NCBI RefSeq assembly: GCF_017254865.1
Contig: NZ_JAFKCV010000006.1
Location: 62,001-126,000 of the forward strand
Reading direction: 5' to 3'
Source: Bowmanella dokdonensis
Lineage (GTDB): Bacteria; Pseudomonadota; Gammaproteobacteria; Enterobacterales; Alteromonadaceae
Length of the DNA stretch: 64,000 bases
The position numbers and the translations under genes were made by a program. Below, piece after piece: positions 63,656-64,000 of the stretch. Below the pieces are notes generated by a model that had not been told where the DNA came from, searched no databases, and saw only the letters and a program-made list of their open reading frames with translations. How positions within the stretch are numbered: position 1 is the first letter of the stretch; each line of letters opens with the position of its first letter.

Positions 63656-63821
63656 CTTAATGCTCTGATGGTCATGAAACGACAATTTACCAGTGAATTC
63701 CGTCAATTATAAGTGTCGTATTGGGTTAAGGCCTGTTAACGCAAAGATTAACCCTTTGCTATCTGATCCTGACTGACTATGTTGTTCAATGCAGGACAGA
63801 TTATTCTCTCAAGGAGTCTCT

Positions 63822-64000
63822 ATGTTAGGACTGAATGACGACGCGTTGGTCAGGACCGACGCCTTTATCAATGGCCAATGGCAATCCAGCGACCAGAAAT
63901 TTGCCGTGACCAACCCGGCTAACGGCGAGACCCTGGTACTGGTGGCTGATGTCGGCGCTGACGGGGCTGAGCAGGCCGTGCAGGCGGCGCACCAGGCGTT
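63822..64000 (+). CDS. gabD: Succinate-semialdehyde dehydrogenase-like protein, 5' part
   Basis: The first 59 or so codons of an aldehyde dehydrogenase cut by the right edge. ATG 63822 follows AAGGAG (63811-63816). The N-terminus LNDDALVRTDAFINGQWQSS, with later VTNPANGETL, is that of GabD, which oxidises succinate semialdehyde to succinate. The catalytic residues are outside the window, so the substrate call rests on the N-terminus only. Confidence 0.8.
   Translation, partial: MLGLNDDALVRTDAFINGQWQSSDQKFAVTNPANGETLVLVADVGADGAEQAVQAAHQA

Overview
The window reads as chromosomal DNA of a marine gammaproteobacterium, most likely order Alteromonadales (Alteromonas, Lacimicrobium or Bowmanella-like). 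The basis is the set of gene families and their neighbourhoods: rpoH, a madA(yiiD)/dtd/yihY cluster, divergent metF and metJ, qmcA-nfeD, priA next to an ftsN-like gene, zinc-type rpmE, the 'proteobacterial dedicated sortase' genes seen mainly in marine proteobacteria, and small TACCAATCGGATT-type palindromes. This is inference; no rRNA is present to fix the taxon. No tRNA, rRNA, CRISPR array, prophage or intact transposase gene was seen.

Layout. 1-3.1 kb: a GlrK/QseE-like sensor kinase cut by the left edge, a roughly 350-nt stretch dense in inverted repeats (candidate structured RNA), a small unknown gene and rpoH. 3.1-7.3 kb: madA/yiiD, a methyltransferase, dtd, a coupled small membrane protein and DUF2959 lipoprotein pair, and yihY. 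7.6-10.4 kb: metF and metJ around six 8-bp MetJ-like boxes, then qmcA-nfeD. 10.5-15 kb: a DUF985 cupin, a decayed repeat element, and pdsS, pdsR and pdsO without the sortase or its target. 15-27 kb: DUF1993, trxC, a 1516-residue hybrid sensor kinase, a creatininase-family protein, a phosphoribosyltransferase, a gamma-glutamylcyclotransferase-like protein, a YadGH-type ABC exporter and a DUF885 hydrolase. 27-31 kb: divergent glpD and glpK and repeat copy B. 31-38 kb: small proteins, a 981-residue protein joining a transglutaminase-like N-terminus to an M20 amidohydrolase, DUF4019, VOC, an SseA-like sulfurtransferase and an AraC regulator. 38-49 kb: glutamate-type dehydrogenase, repeat copy C, the ergothioneine genes egtB-egtD, a LysR regulator and pirin, GDPD, quinone oxidoreductase, ftsN-like, priA and rpmE. 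49.9-51.5 kb: a lone integron attC-like site directly behind a secreted trypsin-like protease gene, then a gene-poor stretch. 51.5-55 kb: malic enzyme, secreted M20 amidohydrolase, patatin. 55-61.7 kb: a same-strand cluster of ECF-like sigma factor, membrane anti-sigma, animal-type heme peroxidase, a 122-residue unknown and a TPR-CHAT protease-like protein. 61.8-64 kb: nucleoside hydrolase and ribokinase-like kinase, and the start of a gabD-like aldehyde dehydrogenase.

Most of the window is housekeeping or central metabolism. The strongest candidates for undescribed biology are the sigma/anti-sigma/heme-peroxidase/CHAT cluster, the transglutaminase-like/M20 fusion, the sortase-less PdsSRO set, the structured intergenic region before rpoH, and the single-cassette attC with its protease. 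A 240-340 bp element with about 25-bp terminal inverted repeats occurs three times, and its decayed copy A supplies the stop codon of pdsS.
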